Source of the DNA: Stigmatella erecta | Lineage (GTDB): Bacteria > Myxococcota > Myxococcia > Myxococcales > Myxococcaceae | Assembly: GCF_900111745.1 (NCBI RefSeq) | Contig: NZ_FOIJ01000026.1 | Span: 21,183-85,182 of the forward strand | Direction: 5' to 3' | DNA length: 64,000 bases | Shown here: piece by piece, positions 8,244-19,000 of the stretch | How the letters are laid out: each line of letters opens with the position of its first letter | Position numbering within the stretch: position 1 is the first letter of the stretch | Notes under the pieces: generated by a model | What the model saw: the letters and a program-made list of their open reading frames with translations, nothing else | Told to the model about the DNA's origin: nothing | The model's database searches: none | Program-made: the position numbers and the translations under genes

Positions 8244-9350
8244 ATGAAACCCTCTGTTGGAATCGTCCCGGCGGTATTGCTCTCTCTGCCTGCCGCCCTC
8301 CCGGCCCACGCCCAATCCGCCCCCAACCTGGTGGTGAATGGCGGCTTCGAGGCCCCCGCGCTGGGACGCGGCTCCGTGCAATACCTCCCGTCCATCCCGG
8401 GTTGGTCGAGGCAGAGCGGCTGCTCCATCGAGATCCAGAACCATGTGGCCGGCTCGCCGATGGAAGGCGCGCAGCACCTGGAGCTCGACTCTTTCTGCCC
8501 CACCACCCTCTTCCAGAACTTCAATACCCAGGCAGGCCGCCCCTACCTGCTCTCCTTCGGTTATTCCCCGCGGCCCGGCGTCAGCGACAACCTGATTCGC
8601 GTGTATTGGGATGGGCTGCTGGTCGCGGAACTGAACGCCAACGGCGTGGGCCTGCAGGACACACAGTGGCAGCGTGTCACCGTGCCGGTGACGGCGCAGG
8701 GAAGCAGCACCCGCCTTACCTTCGCGGATGCGAGCCTCAACGACTCCGTGGGTGGCTACATCGATGCGGTGAGCGTTACCGAGACCGGGGGCTCGTGCTC
8801 GGAGGCGCCGGGAGTGCCCTCGCTGACGCTCCAAGGCCCCAGCGAGATGCCCCTGGAGTGCGGCGTGGACACCTGGGTGGACCCCGGCGCGCAGGCCGCG
8901 GACGCGTGCGGCCCCCTGGAGGTGCTCAAGTACAACTCCGGAGATGACGACGGAGACGGCGTGCCAGGCACCCAGGATCCGGATGACTACGGGCCCGGCC
9001 CCAACACGGCGGCCGAAGGCACCTACTCGGTGCAGTACGCCGCGAGGACTTCGGTGGGAGACCTGGTGAGCGCCATCCGCTCGGTGCACGTGGAGGACCG
9101 GACGCCCCCGGCGCTGAAGCTCAAGGGGGCCTCACACCTGACCCACACGTGCGGCACCGGCTGGGTGGACCCCGGCGTGGAAGCCACGGACGCGTGCTAC
9201 GGCAACGTGGCGGCCGACGTGAAGGTCTCGGGGTATGTCAATGGGTGGAGCGCGGGCTCCTACACGCTGACCTACACGCTGACGGACAGCGGGAACAACG
9301 CCGCGGTGCCGGTAAACCGCACCGTGGATGTCGTCAACTGCCCCTGGTAG
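8244..9350 (+). CDS. Secreted protein with DUF642-like and Ig-like (DUF5011) domains
   Basis: 368 residues from ATG 8244 (AGGAG upstream; the frame extends further 5' without support). It has a signal peptide ending near AHAQS. Residues about 27-190 resemble a carbohydrate-binding-like jelly-roll of the DUF642 type (NLVVNGGFEAPALGRGSVQYLPSIPGW...LELDS...GYIDAVSVTE). Then come two Ig-like DUF5011/HYR-type repeats (LTLQGPSEMPLECGVDTWVDPGAQAADACG; LKLKGASHLTHTCGTGWVDPGVEATDACYG), each with a Cys pair. Between them is an acidic DDDGDGVPGTQDPDD loop that may bind calcium. Probably an extracellular surface or matrix protein. Confidence 0.7.
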   Translation: MKPSVGIVPAVLLSLPAALPAHAQSAPNLVVNGGFEAPALGRGSVQYLPSIPGWSRQSGCSIEIQNHVAGSPMEGAQHLELDSFCPTTLFQNFNTQAGRPYLLSFGYSPRPGVSDNLIRVYWDGLLVAELNANGVGLQDTQWQRVTVPVTAQGSSTRLTFADASLNDSVGGYIDAVSVTETGGSCSEAPGVPSLTLQGPSEMPLECGVDTWVDPGAQAADACGPLEVLKYNSGDDDGDGVPGTQDPDDYGPGPNTAAEGTYSVQYAARTSVGDLVSAIRSVHVEDRTPPALKLKGASHLTHTCGTGWVDPGVEATDACYGNVAADVKVSGYVNGWSAGSYTLTYTLTDSGNNAAVPVNRTVDVVNCPW

Positions 9351-9666
9351 CAACACGGAGCCGCAGCGGCTTAGGGGCCCCCCGCGGGGTGCAACACCAC
9401 GGGCAGACTCGCGGGCCCCCGGACCACCAGCGTGCGTACCGGGTCTTCATCCCAGGGCCTCCGGAGCGCACCAGGACCGGTGCATGGGGAACACCGTCCG
9501 GGGGGCTCGGCGGAGTCTACGTCGATGCCCTCGCAGGGGAAGGTGTTGGCCTCCTGACATTCCTGGCGGCCCCTTCCCGGCAGGACGGCCGGAGGCCCTC
9601 TCCCAGGCGGCTAGCTTGCCCCGCCTTTCACCCCCTGTGCTGGAGCCTTTGCCCGTGGAGAGTCCT
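9351..9666. other. Intergenic gap with a possible minus-strand gene remnant
   Basis: No complete gene. On the minus strand, a frame ending at TAA 9373-9371 and open to about 9610 reads like protein (segments such as NTFPCEGIDVDSAEPPG and DPVRTLVVRGPASLPVV) but has no good start codon or Shine-Dalgarno. It may be the decayed C-terminus of a lost gene. The last 20 bases hold the ribosome site for the gene at 9667. Confidence 0.3.
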
Positions 9667-10947
9667 GTGCCTCGCCCCCTGCCCGTTTCCCGGCGTCCCG
9701 CCTTCCGTTCCCTGTCTTCCGTGGTGTGGCTGCTGGCCTCGGGGCTGCTGCTGCTTCCCGTCCGCCCAGCGCAAGGCGCGACGCCGCTGGAGGACAACGG
9801 CCTCATCATCGAGGGCTACATCCAGCTCGCCAACCAGATGCAGTCCTTGCTGGATCCGGCCTTTCAGCCAGGTGGCAGCAGCCAGGTGCGGCCCACGTGG
9901 TACGGCTTCGCGCCCCATGCCGCGCACGCGGGGGGCAAGGGCATGCTCGGCGCCGCCATCGCGCTGCACATCATCGAGGCGGCCGAGACGTGGCCCTCGT
10001 TCACGGTAGGCCAGGCCCTAGACCGGGCGGGCATCACGGGGCCCGCACGCGCGCCCATCTTGAGCCTCGCCCAGGAGCTCACCCTGCAAGGGCTTCCCAC
10101 CGACGTGGCCGCCTCCTTCGCGGTGCTGCTGTCGGCCGTGAACGTGCAGGTGATGGCCGATCCCCGGGTGCTGATGTCCACCGCCTCCCGCTTCGTGTGG
10201 ATTTACTGGAACGCGCCCGGGTTCTGGCCGCTCGACAAGGCCAAGGCCATCATCCGCACCCTGGAGCGCACCCTGCACGAGAGCAACCTGGCCATCTTCT
10301 CGGACATCGGTGGCGCGGGGCGGCTCTACCTCACGTGGCGCCAGGCACAGACGGGCGCGGTGACGGCCGAGCGCGTGCTGACAAGCTTCTCGATTCCCGG
10401 CGCGAACGCGGCGGAGGCCCGGCTCGCCTACACCTATGCGCGCGCCCACGCGCACGACACGCCCCGCCCCTCCCAGATGGATCAGCTCTTCCCGGGCATG
10501 GGCTGGAAGAGCCTGCTGCTGGCGGCCTTCGCCCTCTACGAGGAGGCCCGGGTGGCCCCCACGCCCGCGGACCGGGACGCGCTCATCGCCATGGGCACCA
10601 ACTTCATCGCCTGGCGCGAGCAGCACGACCAGGCCCAGCCCGTCTTCACCCCGGCGAGCCCCCGGGCCGATGAGTCCTCCCGCGCCAAGCTGCTGGAGGT
10701 CATCACCCCCGCGCTGCGCACGGAGTTCGGCACTTACGTGTGGACCTACGCGGCGTTCGCGGACACCCAGGCGGACCGGGACGGCAACCCGTTCACCGCG
10801 CCCGCCACGGAGTACAGCTGGGCGCACTTCCCGGATCGCTGGGCGGGCATCATGCACGCCTTCAACGGCGTGTACCTCCAGCCCGCCTCGGTGTGGAAGC
10901 TGCCCGAGCCCCTGAAGGACCCCACCGCCGGCCTCCGGGCCCGCTGA
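9667..10947 (+). CDS. Secreted protein of unknown function
   Basis: 426 residues from GTG 9667 (GGAG 6-8 bases upstream). The reading frame runs further upstream but without a start signal. A signal peptide is evident (RSLSSVVWLLASGLLLLPV ... AQGA). The mature part is mostly helical with no Cys-rich or catalytic motif that I recognise; blocks such as WIYWNAPGFWPLDKAKAII, YLTWRQAQTGAV and YVWTYAAFADTQADRDGNPF look structured and conserved. No assignment is offered. It is followed 46 bp later by an M14 metallopeptidase on the same strand. Confidence 0.65.
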   Translation: MPRPLPVSRRPAFRSLSSVVWLLASGLLLLPVRPAQGATPLEDNGLIIEGYIQLANQMQSLLDPAFQPGGSSQVRPTWYGFAPHAAHAGGKGMLGAAIALHIIEAAETWPSFTVGQALDRAGITGPARAPILSLAQELTLQGLPTDVAASFAVLLSAVNVQVMADPRVLMSTASRFVWIYWNAPGFWPLDKAKAIIRTLERTLHESNLAIFSDIGGAGRLYLTWRQAQTGAVTAERVLTSFSIPGANAAEARLAYTYARAHAHDTPRPSQMDQLFPGMGWKSLLLAAFALYEEARVAPTPADRDALIAMGTNFIAWREQHDQAQPVFTPASPRADESSRAKLLEVITPALRTEFGTYVWTYAAFADTQADRDGNPFTAPATEYSWAHFPDRWAGIMHAFNGVYLQPASVWKLPEPLKDPTAGLRAR

Positions 10948-10993
10948 GCAAAGGCTTGACGCTGCCCGGGGGGGAGCGCTCGGATGCAGGCCC

Positions 10994-12652
10994 ATGACCG
11001 AGCTGCTCACCCGGGCCGAAGCCTCGAACTACACGGAAACCTCCCGCCACGCCGACGTGGTGGCCTTCGTCGATGAGCTGTGCCGCCGCACGAAGCTCGC
11101 GCGGCGGGTGGACTTCGGCCGGAGCGGCGAGGGCCAGCCCATGGTGGCGCTCGTCCTGAGTGACCGGAACTGCTTCACGCCCGAGTTCGCGCGCAAGCAG
11201 AAGAAGACCGTGGTGATGGTGGAGGCCAACATCCACGCCGGCGAGGTGGAGGGCAAGGAGGCCGTGCTGGCGCTCGCGCGCGACCTGACGCTCACCTCGC
11301 TCGGCAAGAAGCTGCTCGACACGCTCTGCCTCGTGCTGATTCCGGACTTCAACCCGGACGGCAACGACCGCATCAGCACCTCCAACCGCCGGCTGGACCT
11401 GAAGCACCTGGAGGGCCAGCTCAACCCCGCGGGGGGCGTGGGCACGCGCTACACGGGCGAGGGCTGGAACCTCAACCGGGACAACACGAAGCAGGAGGCC
11501 CCCGAGACGCGCTGCCTCGCCTCGCTCTACCAGGCGTGGTGGCCGCACCTCTTCATCGACTGCCACACCACCGATGGCAGCATCCACGCGTTCGAGCTCA
11601 CCTTCGACACGTCCCACTCCAACGAGCCGCTCTTCGCGGAGCTGCGCCACTTCAACCGGGAGATGCTGGAGCGCGTGGCCCGGGCGGTGAAGAAGCGCCA
11701 TGGCTTCGACAGCTTCTGGTACGGCAACTACCGCACCGAGGGCGAGCCCCGCTCGGGCTGGCACACCTACCCCGCCCTGCCCCGCTTCGGCAGCCACTAC
11801 CGGGGCCTGCTCGGCCGGCTCGATGTGCTGCTGGAGACCTACAGCTACCTCAGCTTCCCGCGCCGCTGCGAGGTGATGCGCGCCTGGCTGCTGGAGCTGT
11901 TCCGGGACGCGGCGAAGAACGCCGCCGCCTACCGCGCCCTCACCGAGGCCGAGCAGGAGCGCATCATCGCGCGGGGCCGCACGCCGGACGTGGAGACGCT
12001 CGTGGGCATCAACTACGGGGTGGCCACGCGCACGGACCCGGGCGCGCTCGCCTTCGAGTACCCCGCCCATGCGAGGCCGGGGGACCAGGCGCACCTCCTG
12101 TCCTTCGACGAGGCCAGCATCACCGCGCGCCACTACCCGGGCAAGCGGCGGCGCGAGTACCGGGCCCCGCACTACCGCACGTTCGTCCCCACCCAGGCGG
12201 TGAGCACGCCCCTAGCGTACCTCGTGCCGGAGGACTTGGCGTCCCGGCTGGAGGGTCACGGCATCCGCTTCGAGCGCCTGAGCGCCCCGCGGCGCCTCAC
12301 GGTGGACAGCTACCGGGTGGCCCGGCGCGAGGAGACCTTCAGCCCCGATGTGGCCGCGAACGTGCCGCCGCCGGGCCAGGCCGAGGTGCCCCTCAGCCAG
12401 AAGCCCAAGCCCGTGCGCTTCGAGACGGTGCTCACGGTGGCCCCGGAGCGCGCCACGCGCGAGTTCCCCCCGGGCCTGCTGTACGTGCCCACCGCGCAGC
12501 GCGCGGGCACGCTGGCGGTGTACCTGCTCGAGCCCCACTCGGATGACGGCTTCTGCCGCTGGCAGTTCCTCGACGGCCTCATCCGGGTGGGCGAGCTCTA
12601 CCCCGTCCACCGCGTGGTGAGCGCCGGGGACGTGCCCAAGAAGGCCGAGTAA
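10994..12652 (+). CDS. M14-family zinc carboxypeptidase
   Basis: 552 residues. The Peptidase_M14 signature is complete: H81-A-G-E84 (first two zinc ligands), H191 in FIDCHTTDG (third ligand) and E281 in LLETYSY (catalytic base). NPDGNDRI and the GWNLNRD segment fit the M14 active-site wall. No signal peptide is visible, so it may act in the cytosol. The C-terminal 200 residues (from about 340) form an additional beta-rich domain with PTAQRAGTLAVYLLEPHSDDGF, typical of M14 proteins annotated as peptidase M14 with an appended domain. Likely cleaves small peptides or peptidoglycan-derived peptides; the exact substrate is unknown. Confidence 0.85.
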   Translation: MTELLTRAEASNYTETSRHADVVAFVDELCRRTKLARRVDFGRSGEGQPMVALVLSDRNCFTPEFARKQKKTVVMVEANIHAGEVEGKEAVLALARDLTLTSLGKKLLDTLCLVLIPDFNPDGNDRISTSNRRLDLKHLEGQLNPAGGVGTRYTGEGWNLNRDNTKQEAPETRCLASLYQAWWPHLFIDCHTTDGSIHAFELTFDTSHSNEPLFAELRHFNREMLERVARAVKKRHGFDSFWYGNYRTEGEPRSGWHTYPALPRFGSHYRGLLGRLDVLLETYSYLSFPRRCEVMRAWLLELFRDAAKNAAAYRALTEAEQERIIARGRTPDVETLVGINYGVATRTDPGALAFEYPAHARPGDQAHLLSFDEASITARHYPGKRRREYRAPHYRTFVPTQAVSTPLAYLVPEDLASRLEGHGIRFERLSAPRRLTVDSYRVARREETFSPDVAANVPPPGQAEVPLSQKPKPVRFETVLTVAPERATREFPPGLLYVPTAQRAGTLAVYLLEPHSDDGFCRWQFLDGLIRVGELYPVHRVVSAGDVPKKAE

Positions 12653-12734
12653 GCCTGCGAATTCCAAAAAAATAAGAAACCCGGACGCAACTTCTTCCTG
12701 GTCCCCCAAGAGAATGGGGCCAGGAGATTTTTAC

Positions 12735-13385
12735 ATGTCCAACTACCGCATTCGTCCGGGTGACACCCTTTCCGCGCTGGCGGGCCGCTTCAACACCAGC
12801 GTGTCGGCGCTGGCGCGCGCCAACAACATCGCCAACCCGAACCTCATCATCGCGGGCAAGACCCTGCGCATTCCCGGCCGGACCGACAGCTTCGAGCCTG
12901 CCAAGGGCGGTGGCACGCGCGGCGGCGGCAATACGGGCGGTACGAAGGGCGGCGGTAAGGTCGAGGGCGGCGCGGGCGCTGGGGCCCCCGGCGGGGCGAC
13001 GCCCGCGATGCGCAAGCTGGCCAACGCGGGCCGCGCCGCGGCGATGGGCATGGGCGGGTACAACAGCCAGGGCCTGTGCGCCACCGGCGTGAGCCGGGCC
13101 ATCCAGAACGCCTTCGGCTTCAAGGTCTGGGGCAACGGCAACCAGATCGACAACAACCTGCCGCGCGACAAGTTCAAGCAGGTGAACATGCCGCTGTCCG
13201 AGGCGCTGAAGATTCCGGGCCTCGTGCTCACCTGGGAGAAGACGTCGTCGAAGGCCGGCAGCATCTACGGCCACACCGCCATCACCACCGGCGATGGCCG
13301 CTCGTCCGTGAGCGACTTCATCGAGCGCAACACGCTGGGCGCCGGGGGCCGTTCCGGGCTGAAGATCTTCATGCCCACGATGTAG
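12735..13385 (+). CDS. LysM-domain protein with Cys/His hydrolase-like C-terminus
   Basis: 216 residues from ATG 12735 (AGGAG upstream; an earlier in-frame ATG at 12714 lacks one). Residues about 3-48 are a LysM domain (NYRIRPGDTLSALAGRFNTSVSALARANNI) that would bind peptidoglycan. A Gly-rich linker (about 57-90) follows. The C-terminal domain has Cys in SQGLCATGV and His in IYGHTAITTGDG, spaced as in CHAP/NlpC-P60 amidases. Like the hydrolase at 245 it has no signal peptide. It is followed by a strong intrinsic terminator. Confidence 0.75.
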   Translation: MSNYRIRPGDTLSALAGRFNTSVSALARANNIANPNLIIAGKTLRIPGRTDSFEPAKGGGTRGGGNTGGTKGGGKVEGGAGAGAPGGATPAMRKLANAGRAAAMGMGGYNSQGLCATGVSRAIQNAFGFKVWGNGNQIDNNLPRDKFKQVNMPLSEALKIPGLVLTWEKTSSKAGSIYGHTAITTGDGRSSVSDFIERNTLGAGGRSGLKIFMPTM

Positions 13386-13417
13386 TTCCCGCCGCACGGC
13401 GGCCTCGCTCCCCCATC

Positions 13418-13466
13418 CCGCCTGTGTCCTGCTCGCTTCGGCGGAGGACGCAGGCGGTTTTTTTTC
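13418..13466 (+). terminator. Intrinsic terminator after the LysM gene
   Basis: A long GC-rich hairpin (CCGCCTG...GTCC arm pairing with GGAC..CAGGCGG) closed by a TTCG tetraloop at 13436-13440 runs directly into eight Ts (13458-13465). It begins about 30 bp after the stop at 13385 and is the clearest Rho-independent terminator in the window. Confidence 0.85.
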
Positions 13467-13644
13467 GTGGCCCGGAGCCCTGTGAATGCTTTCACACCCC
13501 ACACGCACGTCCTGCGCCGTGTGGGCTTGTGGCGCACCATGCCAGTCATTGAGCCACTCGCTTGGCTCGAGACCCCATCTTTCAATCCTTACAGCAGAAA
13601 GGCTACCTTCCGCCGGGACCATTCCTTCACCCAGCCCATCCTTC

Positions 13645-15936
13645 ATGAAACCCAGTCTTTCCTACCTGCTGCTGGCGCTCGCGCTGGCGCTGGTCTCCGG
13701 CTGTTCTCCTTCCGCATCCTCTGACACAGGCTCTGCGCAGCTCACCGTCTCGGTGCCCCAGGGCCTCGCCTCCACCGTCACGCGGGTCAGCGTCATCGCC
13801 AGCGCCTCCGACTTCGAGCCCCTCTCCACGGATCTCACCGCCTCCGGCGGTACCTGGAGTGGCACCCTCGGCATCATCCCGGCCGGCACCCTGCGCACCT
13901 TCCGCGCCCAGGCCTTTGGCGACGGCGGCACCCTGCTCTTCGAGGGCTCCGTCTCGGGCATCACCATCACCGCCGGCCAGACCGCGCTCGTCGCCCTCCT
14001 GTTGCAGGAGGTCAACCCTGGTCCTCCCTTCCAGAACGAGGCGCCCCTCATCGGCTCGCTGGCGGCCTCCACCACCTCCGTGCCCGTGGGCGGCTCGCTG
14101 ACGCTGGCCGTCACCGCCCATGATCCCAACCCAGGGGATACGCTCACCTATGCCTGGACCGCTACCGGGGGCACCTTTTCCACGGCCTCCACGGCCTCCA
14201 CGTCCTGGACGGCCCCCGCCTCCAGCGGCATCCAGACGCTCACCCTCACCGTGACGGACCCGGGAGGCCTGTCGTCCACCGCCGCCGTGGCCATCCACGT
14301 CCTGCAGGACGAGCAGCAGGGCAGCGCGCAGTTATCCGTCACCTTCAACCGCTTCCCTTCCGTCACCGCCATGGCTGCCTCGCCCACGCTGCTCGCCGTG
14401 GGGCAGGCCACCTCGGTCTCCGCCACCGCCTCGGATCCGGAGTCGGACGCCCTCACCTACGCGTGGACCGCCTCGTGCTCCGGGACGTGGACCACGCCCT
14501 CTGCGGCCTCCGCCCAGTTCACGCCTTCGGACTTGCCCACGGGGGCTTGCAACAACTGCCGCCTCACGGTCGCCGTGACGGACGGGCGCGGCGGCAGCAC
14601 CACCGGCAGCGTGGCCCTGTGCGTGAGCAACGCTCCGCGCATCAACCACTTCCCTCCCCGCATCGCCAACTTCTACCAGTCCTCGGCGACGGCCAACCCA
14701 AGCCAGGTGATCACCTTCGAGGTGACCGCCACCGACCCAGAGGCCAGCACACTCACCTTCGCCTGGAGCGCCAACATCGGCACCGCGGGCCCCCCTTTCA
14801 CGGGCGCCAACGGCAGCCGCATCCCCTGGACAGCGCCCCCCTGTGCCGTCACGGGCGAGCCCACGGTCATCACCGCCACCGTCACCAATGCCTTCCAGCT
14901 GACGGCCACCCGGAACTTCACGGTCACAGGACTGCCCCCCTGCACCTCGGGCTGGGCCATGGCGGGCCCCATGATCGAGGTCCGCTCCTACCAGGCGGCC
15001 ACCCTGCTGCCCAACGGCAGGGTGCTCGTCACGGGAGGAACGGGAAACTACGAGATCATCGAAACGTACGACCCGGCTTCCAACGCGTGGACCAGCGCCG
15101 GTCTCATGACCACGCCGCGCTCGAATCATACGGCGACGCTGTTGCCCAACGGCAAGGTGCTCATCGCGGGGGGCTCGAATCCCACAGGGAAGTTCGCCAC
15201 GGCGGAGCTGTACAGCCCCCCGGGGAGCACCGTGCCGACCGGCGCCATGGGCTCGCGGCGCAGCAGCCATCAGGCGGTGCTACTGCCCAACGGCAAGGTG
15301 CTCGTCGCGGGCGGCTCCGATGGCAACATCCTCGCGACGGCGGAGCTGTATGACCCGGCCACCGGCACCTGGAGCCCGACAGGCTCCATGGCCCAGTCCC
15401 GCGTGGGCCATACGATGGCGGTGCTGTCCACCGGCAAGGTGCTCGTCACGGGGGGCATCGGCCCGTCGGAGAGCTATCTCGCGACAGCGGAGTTGTATGA
15501 CCCGGCCACCGGCACCTGGAGCCCGACGGGCTCCATGGCCCTGCCGCACAACCTCCACACGCTGACGGTGCTGCCCAGTGGCAAGGTGCTCATCACGGGC
15601 GGCACCGCCTCATGGAGCAACTACCTCGCGGCAGCGGAGCTGTATGACCCAGCCACCGGCACCTGGAGTTCGACGGGTTCCATGGGCCGGTCCCGCTCTC
15701 AACACACGGCGACGCTGCTGTCCAACGGCCAAGTCTTCGTCACGGGAGGAAGCTCCTCCTCCGTCCTGTTGGCGGAGGTGTATGACCCAGCCACGGGCAC
15801 CTGGAGTACCAAGCCTTCGCCCGCCTGGGCACGTGTCGCGCATACGGCGGTGCGGTTGCCCACGGGAAAGGTGCTCATCGCCGGGGGCTTGAGCGGGGGC
15901 CTGTCATCCAGATGGGTGGAAGTGTACACCCCCTAA
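13645..15936 (+). CDS. Kelch-repeat lipoprotein with Ig/cadherin-like domains
   Basis: 763 residues from ATG 13645. The leader ends in LVSGC, a lipobox. The N-terminal part is rich in Thr/Ala/Ser and holds Ig/PKD- or cadherin-like domains (DPNPGDTLTYAWTATGG; DPESDALTYAWTASCSG; DPEASTLTFAWSANIG). The C-terminal half (about 440-763) carries seven kelch motifs, each with a PNGKVL(V/I)(T/A)GG core and most with a YDPATGTW turn, enough for a seven-bladed beta-propeller. At DNA level blades 3-5 repeat with a 147-bp period. Probably a surface adhesin or binding protein. It is transcribed alone; the terminator of the LysM gene isolates it from upstream. Confidence 0.85.
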   Translation: MKPSLSYLLLALALALVSGCSPSASSDTGSAQLTVSVPQGLASTVTRVSVIASASDFEPLSTDLTASGGTWSGTLGIIPAGTLRTFRAQAFGDGGTLLFEGSVSGITITAGQTALVALLLQEVNPGPPFQNEAPLIGSLAASTTSVPVGGSLTLAVTAHDPNPGDTLTYAWTATGGTFSTASTASTSWTAPASSGIQTLTLTVTDPGGLSSTAAVAIHVLQDEQQGSAQLSVTFNRFPSVTAMAASPTLLAVGQATSVSATASDPESDALTYAWTASCSGTWTTPSAASAQFTPSDLPTGACNNCRLTVAVTDGRGGSTTGSVALCVSNAPRINHFPPRIANFYQSSATANPSQVITFEVTATDPEASTLTFAWSANIGTAGPPFTGANGSRIPWTAPPCAVTGEPTVITATVTNAFQLTATRNFTVTGLPPCTSGWAMAGPMIEVRSYQAATLLPNGRVLVTGGTGNYEIIETYDPASNAWTSAGLMTTPRSNHTATLLPNGKVLIAGGSNPTGKFATAELYSPPGSTVPTGAMGSRRSSHQAVLLPNGKVLVAGGSDGNILATAELYDPATGTWSPTGSMAQSRVGHTMAVLSTGKVLVTGGIGPSESYLATAELYDPATGTWSPTGSMALPHNLHTLTVLPSGKVLITGGTASWSNYLAAAELYDPATGTWSSTGSMGRSRSQHTATLLSNGQVFVTGGSSSSVLLAEVYDPATGTWSTKPSPAWARVAHTAVRLPTGKVLIAGGLSGGLSSRWVEVYTP
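15340..15800 (+). repeat. Tandem kelch-encoding DNA repeats
   Basis: The element beginning GCGGAGCTGTATGACCC recurs at 15340, 15487 (one change) and 15634, spacing 147 bp (49 codons), then in a shorter form at 15772 (138 bp). Each unit encodes AELYDPATGTWSPTGSM and the next propeller strand. Such near-identical units may expand or contract by recombination. Confidence 0.75.
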
Positions 15937-16009
15937 GGGGAGCTCACGCCCACCGTCTGGAACCCGGGCGCAGGGCGGCTCCCGCGAAGGGGCACGTGGA
16001 GAGGGCACC

Positions 16010-19000
16010 ATGGATCCGCACAGAGAACGAATCGAGCCACGGCCTGAAGCCCGGCCGCTGGAATTCGATGAGCTGACAGAGGAACAGCGTGAGGCGGGCA
16101 AGAAGGCGTCCAGCCTGCTCCGCGGCATGGCCCACGAGCCTTGGAACCACCGGAGCTCTTCCAGGTCTCAGACCCACTCCTATCTCCCCAGCCTCGACGA
16201 CAACCGTCACAACCGTGTGGTCCTGCTGGATGGAGCCCGTGGCTCTGGGAAGTCCGCGCTCCTCCTCTCCCTGCTGAACGTCTACATCAAAGCGCTGACC
16301 GAACAGCGTGTTCCCCAGCCCTTCGAAGCGTGGATCGGTCCCTCCGACCGGGTCGTTCCCGTCGGGCTGATCGACCTTCAGCCGCTCCCAAGCTCTACCC
16401 ACCTGATCCTCCACCTCGTGGCCAGCCTGGAGCGTGTCGTCGAGGCCATGGAATCCCGCCCTGGGCAGTCCCGGTCTGGCTCCGCGGCATGGCACCCCAG
16501 CAACGAGAACGAGCTGGCCTCTCGCCGGGGCTGGCGTCACTTCGCGAGGGTTGCCGCCTCCGGGTGGGAGAGCAACCTTCCAGCGCGCCAGGGAGCTCTG
16601 GACCCCGAAGCGTTCGCCGTGGAAGTGGAGCAAGGAGAGCTCCAGCGCTTGGATGTCATCGCGGCCTTCCGGGATTTCGTTGACGCACTCGTCGATGACT
16701 ACCGGGCCTGGAACCACTGGCAGCAGGGCCCGGATCCTCTGTTCCTGCTGGCCATCGATGACGCGGACATGAATCCGAGGCTTTCACGCGAGTTGCTTCA
16801 CCTCGTGCGCAAGCTCTGGCATCCGCGCCTGGCCTTTCTTCTGACGGGTGACTCGGACCTGTTCCTGGATCTGCCAGACCCTGGACCCAATCCCAGGGGG
16901 CCCGGCTTTGTCTTCGCCAGATCCATTCCCAAGCATCTGAACCTGGATCTCTACTCGAAGGTCATTCCTCAACTGCATCGGTGCCGGTTGTCAGGGTTGT
17001 CGCCGCGGCAGAGGCTCACCGCAGGGCCCTGTCTGGAGACGTTTTTTCACCGCTGTACCGTCAATTCACGAACGCCACTTCCAGGCCGGTCCACGGGAAC
17101 CCTTCTGGATTATTTCCGGAACGACCCTCAAATCTTGGAAGCGCTTCCTGGGCGGATTCGCCCTCTCTGGGAGCTCGCTGCCCTGATTCAGAGCGTGAGC
17201 GGCTCGGGAACCGCCAAAGCCGTAGAGCAAATCTGGCTAGAGTCGGTCAGGACAGCGCCCAATGACTCATCCTCCCAACGGGAACGTTTGTTTTCCATGG
17301 TCTGGGTGGATTCGAGCACCCAAGCGCTGAAAATCGACCCGGGCTTTGCCGTCGAGTACCAGCTTGAATCCAAGGCAGAAGTGACCGTCGATCAATGGAG
17401 AACTCTCCATTTCGAACAACCCTCCAGAGTGACCGCCTTTCTCGGCAGAAAGGATGGCGGGGGCCTCGACCACCAAGTGACCGCAGCCCTGATGGTGGCG
17501 GCCAACTATGCCGCGGACACCTCCGGAGCAACGACAGGCTCCCTTGGCTTCGCTATCCCCAGTGGCCTGTCTGTCCCCCTCTTGGCACGCGCTTCGGTCG
17601 CGCTTCGCGGCTCCATAGGCCCCATGATCTTCCCTTGGCCTACACCCCAATGGAACTCCTTCCTGGATATCGCGCTGTTGAAAGCCGAATGGGAACGCGA
17701 GCCCAGTCTGTCGCAGCCCTCCGAATCCCATCTTGTAGAGAGCATGGCGCAGCACTTTTTGCGCACCATTCTCCGTATAGGGCTGGGACCACAAGCAGGA
17801 GCTGGTGAGGAGGAACAGCAATTGACCCCCTCCTGGGGTGTCCTTGCCTCGGAGATCGCGCGCGCGGCCAGGATGTCCAGCAGTCCCTCCTACCGCCAGA
17901 GAGCAATGGCGGAATGGGCCCGCTTCGGGGCGGGGCTGCTGGCTGCTCCAGAGTATGGCTTGCCGGCGCCTGCCGCCAACGCCTTTCTCCAGGCACTGGG
18001 AGAGGCATTTGGCGATGAATGGGGGACGTCGAGACACGTCCTGCGTGCCAGACGCGAAGCCCAGTTCCGGGAATCCTCCAAGGACCGGTTTATCAAGTCA
18101 GGATTATCTCTCACCAACACCGATCCCTTTCATGACCTGGATGCAGTCTTTCCGGAGCATCGCTTCAAGACCAGGACCCAGCTTACCGATCGCAAACAGC
18201 AGAAGAACAAGCATGATTTGCTCAAGCAATTGCGCCACAAGCTTGAGAACACACGCCTCCCCCTGCTGCAGCACACCATCGGAAAGGAAAGCAACAAAGA
18301 CCCATCCCTGATGAGCTACCTCTCTCCCTTGCGCTGGAAGTGGCTAGAGCAAGCCTCCGCGTCCTTCTTGGCGGACACAACTCAAGAACTCAGCCACTTC
18401 ACGAGTGTCCGTGATGCAGGGGCCGCGGCACTCGAAAGCATCTGGAAGGCGGGATGCACGGCAGCCAATGCGCCTGAGTTCGAGAAAGACGTACAACTTA
18501 TCCAGGGGAGCCTGCGCATTGCAGCTGAGCTCCGCCGTCAACTCGATGCGCACAGGGACGCTGTCAGCATTCCCAGCGAAGGCTCGCCGTTTGGCACACA
18601 GACCGGCCTCTCCGCTCAGATTTGTCCTTTGTCAGGCGCCCAGAGCCCCATTCTGCCCCTCGGCTCCAAACCACGGTCCCGGCGAGCCCTGGAGGCTGTG
18701 CTGAGGATGGCTTACGACCATGAGATGGACCAGTCGAAAGACGGCCACACCACACCTCCGCCGTGGTGGAAGGGCATCCAGCTCCGGTTCCAGGGAGGGC
18801 CTGCGTTCTTTCCCTGGCCCGTTCCAGCATGGCCCACCTTGTTTGAATGGGAGGTTTTGCAGAAGAATTGGAACCAGCAGTTGCACCTCGTGCGCAAGAT
18901 CGGTGGAGAGGAAAGCACTCAGCCCGACTCGCGAATCATGGATGCCCTCGCCTACTGGCTGGTCTCTCTTTGCTATTCACTCGAGACTCGCAATGTCGAG

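Noticed and set aside
15340..15936. CRISPR-like spaced repeats in the kelch gene
   Set aside because: The repeat period is 147 bp in frame with kelch blades and the between-repeat sequence is coding; no leader or cas gene.
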